This document shows, one piece after another, positions 5,814-7,928 of a stretch of DNA of 7,928 bases (positions are counted from its first letter, which is position 1; every line of letters begins with the position of its first letter). Made by a program: the position numbers and the translations under genes. The stretch comes from Treponema sp. (GTDB lineage Bacteria; Spirochaetota; Spirochaetia; Treponematales; Breznakiellaceae): assembly GCA_031263435.1 (NCBI GenBank), contig JAISFT010000291.1, positions 1 to 7,928 of the forward strand. Reading direction: 5' to 3'. The notes beneath the pieces were generated by a model. That model worked only from the letters and a program-made list of their open reading frames with translations. It ran no database searches and was not told the DNA's origin.

Positions 5814-6470
5814 GCCGGATTCTATTTCCTGCAGCATGGCCGCCGCCGTTTCTTCCGGTGTGGTTTCCGCCTTGACGACAATGGCCGCCAGTTCCCGGTA
5901 GATCCGTCCCCGGCGCTCGTGGATCAGCCGGTGGGTTTCCCGGGGGTTTTCCGTGTTAAGGAAGGGGGGCATCTCTCCGGTCCGCTCTGCGGCCGCCCTG
6001 ATCCGTTCCCAGGCGATTTCTGCGGGGACTTCAAGGTATACCATCATCGCCGGCCGGCCCTGTTTCAGCATTTCCAGGGCCTCCGGGTTATCCGCAAGAC
6101 CGCCGCCGGCAGCCGCAATAACAATGCCCCCGGCCCCGTCCTTCCCGGCCCCGTCCTTCCCTACCTCGTCCTTCCCAGTCCCATCCGTTCCCGGCGGGCT
6201 GTCTTCAAGAAGGCTCCGCAGCGCCTCCGCTTCCGCCTTGCGGAATCGGTCTGGCCCTTCCCGGTAGAGCAGCCGGGGGCTTTTCCCCGTGCGGCTTTCC
6301 ACCAGTTCATCCAGGTCCACAAAGACCGCCGTTCCCCGCAGCGGCCCTTTGGCGCGCCCCTCCCAGAACCGGGCAAGGGCCTTTCCCGCGCAGGTTTTCC
6401 CCGAGTGTTTTGGACCGGTAATGAGGATCAACGGCCGGACCCCCTCCGGCACAGACCGGCTTCCTTTCAT
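5799..6470 (-). CDS. aroK: Shikimate kinase, AroK/AroL type, with linker repeat
   Basis: This is a P-loop kinase of the shikimate kinase family, which phosphorylates shikimate with ATP at the 3-hydroxyl, the fifth step of aromatic amino-acid synthesis, in the cytoplasm. Walker A is GPKHSGKT (19-26). The substrate Asp region is FVDLDELVESRTGKSP (50-65). The FRxxE motif is FRKAE (76-80). The Gly-rich loop is AAAGGGL (119-125). The lid arginine is likely R163, and RRGRIYRELA (186-195) matches the family's C-terminal RxxxYRE motif. At 223 residues it is longer than the usual about 170-180: a basic lead of about 12 residues and a Gly/Lys/Asp repeat (94-113) account for most of this. No other aro gene is adjacent. 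The ATG overlaps the divergent prsW-like start. TAAGG about 4 bases upstream of ATG could serve as a ribosome site. Confidence 0.87.
   Translation of the reverse strand: MKGSRSVPEGVRPLILITGPKHSGKTCAGKALARFWEGRAKGPLRGTAVFVDLDELVESRTGKSPRLLYREGPDRFRKAEAEALRSLLEDSPPGTDGTGKDEVGKDGAGKDGAGGIVIAAAGGGLADNPEALEMLKQGRPAMMVYLEVPAEIAWERIRAAAERTGEMPPFLNTENPRETHRLIHERRGRIYRELAAIVVKAETTPEETAAAMLQEIESGGFFI
6132..6191 (-). repeat. In-frame 15-bp tandem repeat in aroK (four pentapeptides)
   Basis: Residues 94-113 read GTDGT GKDEV GKDGA GKDGA, four 15-bp units. The last two units are identical in protein sequence. They sit between the helix after FRxxE and the strand leading to the GGG loop, where ordinary shikimate kinases have only a short turn. 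Confidence 0.85.
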
Positions 6471-7206
6471 GGGCCTTACCCTAATTGTTTTGTTGATATT
6501 ATGCTATGGCTATGTTCAAGTTGAGAGGCAGCCTGTGAACGGCCTGCCGGTTCTTTTGCTTTTAATCTTTATTGCCGCCCTGCCCGTACTGCTCCTGTTC
6601 TTCTGGTACCGCCGGGCCCGCTGCCCCATCTCTCCCATGTGGTTCCTGATTTTTCTCTTTGGCGGTGCAAGCTCCATGTTCCTCGCCCTGATCATGCAGC
6701 GCCTTGTCCCCGTACTGCCCGGTTCCTCTGTCCGTTCCCTGGGGAACATGGGTTCCATCTTATTCAACCAGTTTTGCCGGATCGCCGCCACCGAAGAAGC
6801 GGCCCGGTTCCTCATCTTCCTTATCCTGTTCCCCCTGGCCCGGATCAAAGGTGAACAGGCTGTCCTGCGGGGCAGCGCCGCGGGACTGGCTGCCGGACTG
6901 GGCTTTGCGCTGATGGAAAGCGCCGCTTACGGAGCCTCCGATACAGGAATAGCCCTGCTGCGAACCGTCACCTCCGCCCCCCTGCATGGCGCCTGCGGGG
7001 CCCGGGTAGGAGCCGCCGCCGGCTTTAGCGGCGGTCCCTTCCCGGTCATCATCCGTTTCCTTTCCGCCGTAGCCATCCACGGAATGTACAACATTATAAT
7101 CCTTAGTTCCGGGGTTCTGGCTATCGTAGCCATCCTGGCAGCCTTCTGTGCCCTGGCCTCCTCAATCCTGTTAATCCGCTCCCAGTTGAAGACCGGGGAT
7201 TCTTAG
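6469..7206 (+). CDS. prsW: PrsW-family glutamic intramembrane protease-like protein
   Basis: The 245-residue product is very hydrophobic, with roughly seven to eight membrane segments. The PrsW/YpdC family motifs are visible in order: EEAAR (109-113, EExxR), FALME (146-150, FxxxE), APLHG (170-174), and HGMYN (204-208, HxxxN). In Bacillus subtilis PrsW cleaves the anti-sigma factor RsiW in response to envelope stress. The substrate here is unknown and no sigma/anti-sigma pair is in the window. Start ATG 6469 gives a protein that begins directly with TM1. It has no clear ribosome site and its ATG overlaps the opposing aroK ATG by two bases. An alternative ATG at 6421 adds 16 hydrophilic residues and is preceded by TTGGA. 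A promoter would have to lie inside aroK. It could be a CAAX/PrsW-like protein without protease activity, but all three motifs are intact. Confidence 0.85.
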   Translation: MGLTLIVLLILCYGYVQVERQPVNGLPVLLLLIFIAALPVLLLFFWYRRARCPISPMWFLIFLFGGASSMFLALIMQRLVPVLPGSSVRSLGNMGSILFNQFCRIAATEEAARFLIFLILFPLARIKGEQAVLRGSAAGLAAGLGFALMESAAYGASDTGIALLRTVTSAPLHGACGARVGAAAGFSGGPFPVIIRFLSAVAIHGMYNIIILSSGVLAIVAILAAFCALASSILLIRSQLKTGDS

Positions 7207-7226
7207 GCCGGCTATCGGCTTATGTT

Positions 7227-7307
7227 GGGCGCATCCGGCCCTTTGGGTTTGTGCTGTAAGGAAATGGGTCATATAACATTTCCATTCAGAATCTGGGCGC
7301 ATCCGGC
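7227..7307 (+). repeat. Direct repeat of GGGCGCATCCGGC
   Basis: The 13-mer GGGCGCATCCGGC occurs at 7227-7239 and 7295-7307, 68 bp apart. The second copy opens repeat element A-prime; the first looks like a partial copy whose next module is missing. Between them GGAAATG (7260-7266) and CATTTCC (7277-7283) form a small inverted repeat. Confidence 0.65.
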
Positions 7308-7379
7308 TGCTTGCGCAGCCGGACCGGGCTATCCGCTTCAATTCCTCGACCCCCGGCCCACATCTCCTGCCTCTCAAAA

Positions 7380-7605
7380 GCAGATCCCCGCCGTAAAGAT
7401 CGACCTGTTCATGGGTGTACTACGGGACCGGGGCATAGCCCGGAAAAATATTTGGAATTCCCTGCCGCAGCGTATCGGAGATACGGCATATCGTAGATAT
7501 GACGTATCGCAGATAGCGGAGGCAGATTCTACAAGCGTTTTTTCGGGCTATGCCCCGGTCCCGTAGTACACCCATGGAGTAGGGCAGGTTTGGGCGGGGG
7601 TCTGC
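7380..7605. mobile_element. MITE-like element with long terminal inverted repeats
   Basis: A perfect 33-bp inverted repeat pairs 7410-7442 with 7544-7576. Imperfect pairing extends outward to GCAGATCCCCGCC (7380-7392) against GGCGGGGGTCTGC (7593-7605), one mismatch. The total is about 226 bp, non-coding, and it sits inside the composite repeat. The inner 100 bp hold three palindromes in a 16-bp register. No obvious target-site duplication was found. Because the arms are inverted, the same short peptide can be read on either strand; this is a by-product of symmetry and not a gene. A transposase-dependent MITE or a large REP-type structure are the main readings. Confidence 0.65.
7471..7518. repeat. 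Three tandem palindromes, 16-bp period, within the inverted-repeat element
   Basis: CGTATCGGAGATACG (7471-7485), CATATCGTAGATATG (7487-7501) and CGTATCGCAGATAGCG (7503-7518) share TATCGnAGATA. The first two are perfect 6-bp-arm palindromes with 3-nt loops; the third has one inserted base. Changes that keep pairing (CGTATC/GATACG versus CATATC/GATATG) suggest that the fold is maintained. Confidence 0.7.
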
Positions 7606-7633
7606 GGTATTTCCGCTTCTATCCCTTGCGCGG

Positions 7634-7693
7634 GCCCAAAATCGCCCTCCATGGCGATTTTGGGCAACCATTGTAGCCGGCATCCATGCCGGC
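7634..7693. repeat. Two adjacent perfect hairpins
   Basis: GCCCAAAATCGCC (7634-7646) pairs with GGCGATTTTGGGC (7653-7665) around a 6-nt loop. Eleven bases later, GCCGGCAT (7676-7683) pairs with ATGCCGGC (7686-7693) around a 2-nt CC spacer. Neither is followed by a T tract. The first closes repeat copy A-prime. Confidence 0.75.
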
Positions 7694-7813
7694 CGGCTTT
7701 CGCCTTGGGCTGCTTGAAGCCTCTGTTTCAGGACTCGAAGTTCGGCCCCTCAGTTTTACAGGGGGAGGGCAAAAATTTTCTCGCATTTATCCTGATTTTC
7801 TCCGGATCCCGGC

Positions 7814-7842
7814 TTGACACCTTTCCCCGGCCCTGCTAATCT
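7814..7842 (+). promoter_or_regulatory. Promoter of tRNA-Asn
   Basis: TTGACA (7814-7819) is a perfect -35. The -10 region TGCTAATCTT lies 15-17 bp downstream; it is read as GCTAAT (spacer 15) or TAATCT (spacer 17), neither close to consensus. Transcription would begin near 7848, a few bases before the mature tRNA at 7853, as is common for tRNA genes. Confidence 0.6.
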
Positions 7843-7852
7843 TGAACAACAT

Positions 7853-7925
7853 TCCCCTGTAGCTCAGCTGGCAGAGCAAGTGGCTGTTAACCACTGGGTC
7901 CGTGGTTCGAACCCGCGCGGGGGAG
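7853..7925 (+). tRNA. tRNA-Asn: tRNA-Asn (anticodon GTT)
   Basis: A full cloverleaf folds. The acceptor stem TCCCCTG (7853-7859) pairs with 7918-7924 with one G-U. The D stem is GCTC/GAGC (7862-7865/7874-7877). The anticodon stem is AGTGG/CCACT (7879-7883/7891-7895), with loop CTGTTAA and anticodon GTT at 7886-7888. The variable loop is 5 nt. The T stem is CGTGG/CCGCG (7901-7905/7913-7917), with loop TTCGAAC. The discriminator is G7925. CCA is not encoded (the next bases are CTT), so it must be added after transcription. Confidence 0.96.
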
Positions 7926-7928
7926 CTT

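Larger units (their letters stand above)
7295..7665 (+). repeat. Composite palindromic repeat, copy A-prime, interrupted
   Basis: Order on the plus strand is GGGCGCATCC (7295-7304), a hairpin with 8-bp arms CCGGCTGC/GCAGCCGG (7303-7310 and 7315-7322), ACCGGGCTATCC (7323-7334), then CTATCCCTTGCGC (7619-7631), then a perfect 13-bp-arm hairpin (7634-7646/7653-7665). This is the same set of words, in the same order, as minus-strand copy A at 1-131. In copy A about 57 bp separate the ACCGGGCTATCC and CTATCCCTTGCGC modules. Here about 284 bp do, and that gap contains the inverted-repeat element at 7380-7605. Hairpin sequences differ between copies while the boxes are conserved, which suggests that the fold and the boxes, not the stem sequences, are under constraint. 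Confidence 0.7.

Noticed and set aside
6289..6468. 60-residue N-terminal extension of PrsW
   Set aside because: It is the antisense shadow of aroK and rich in Arg, Ser and Pro. Family members begin near the first membrane segment. The shorter ATG at 6421 is mentioned as an alternative.
7207..7219. Terminator after prsW (GCCG/CGGC hairpin)
   Set aside because: Only a 4-bp stem and no T tract follow, so it is not convincing.
7471..7518. Possible CRISPR array from the 16-bp periodic units
   Set aside because: Units are palindromic and contiguous with no unique spacers, only three copies exist, and no cas gene is present.
7295..7665. Integron attC site reading of the composite repeat
   Set aside because: The GTTRRRY/RYYYAAC core sites expected of attC are not present at its ends and no integrase is in the window.
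7222..7683. Plus and minus ORFs encoding a shared MGVLRDRGIARKN peptide
   Set aside because: Both arise because the inverted-repeat arms read identically on opposite strands. The peptides end in unrelated sequence and carry no ribosome site.

Overview
The window is a GC-rich bacterial chromosome segment with seven protein genes, one tRNA gene and an unusual number of palindromic intergenic repeats. Gene content and repeat style (PspA/IM30, a STAS protein, a PrsW-type membrane protease, a TrmJ-type methyltransferase, a non-CCA-encoding tRNA) suggest a spirochaete of the Treponema/Breznakiella type. That assignment is an impression from content and was not tested by database search.

Layout, left to right. 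Positions 1-187 hold a compact repeat element of three tandem hairpins and a possible terminator. Positions 188-3074 (minus) hold two overlapping genes for membrane proteins of unknown function. Both have a 3 TM / large soluble domain / 3 TM plan that recalls LptF/LptG permeases, and the larger carries a TPR-like helical insert. Positions 3075-3417 are a gene-free 343 bp stretch with a 33 bp hairpin, a short direct repeat, a small palindrome and DnaA-box-like sites. Positions 3418-4667 (minus) are a two-gene operon, STAS plus zinc ribbon followed by PspA, behind a near-consensus sigma70-type promoter at 4716-4744. Positions 4929-5792 (plus) encode a TrmJ-like tRNA 2'-O-methyltransferase, which converges on a shikimate kinase gene (5799-6470, minus). 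The shikimate kinase gene starts head-to-head with a PrsW-family intramembrane protease gene (6469-7206, plus), and the two ATG codons overlap by two bases. Positions 7207-7852 are gene-free and rich in repeats: a second copy of the left-edge repeat modules in opposite orientation, interrupted by a MITE-like inverted-repeat element of about 226 bp. The window ends with tRNA-Asn(GTT), 7853-7925, with its own promoter.

How the genes may work together: the STAS-PspA operon and PrsW are each of a kind tied to envelope stress and anti-sigma or partner-switching control in other bacteria, and the left pair are envelope membrane proteins. An envelope-maintenance theme is a reasonable inference, but no direct link between these transcription units is visible. 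TrmJ, AroK and tRNA-Asn are housekeeping. Three of the genes (188-2161, trmJ, aroK) carry in-frame short tandem repeats at linkers between conserved blocks.
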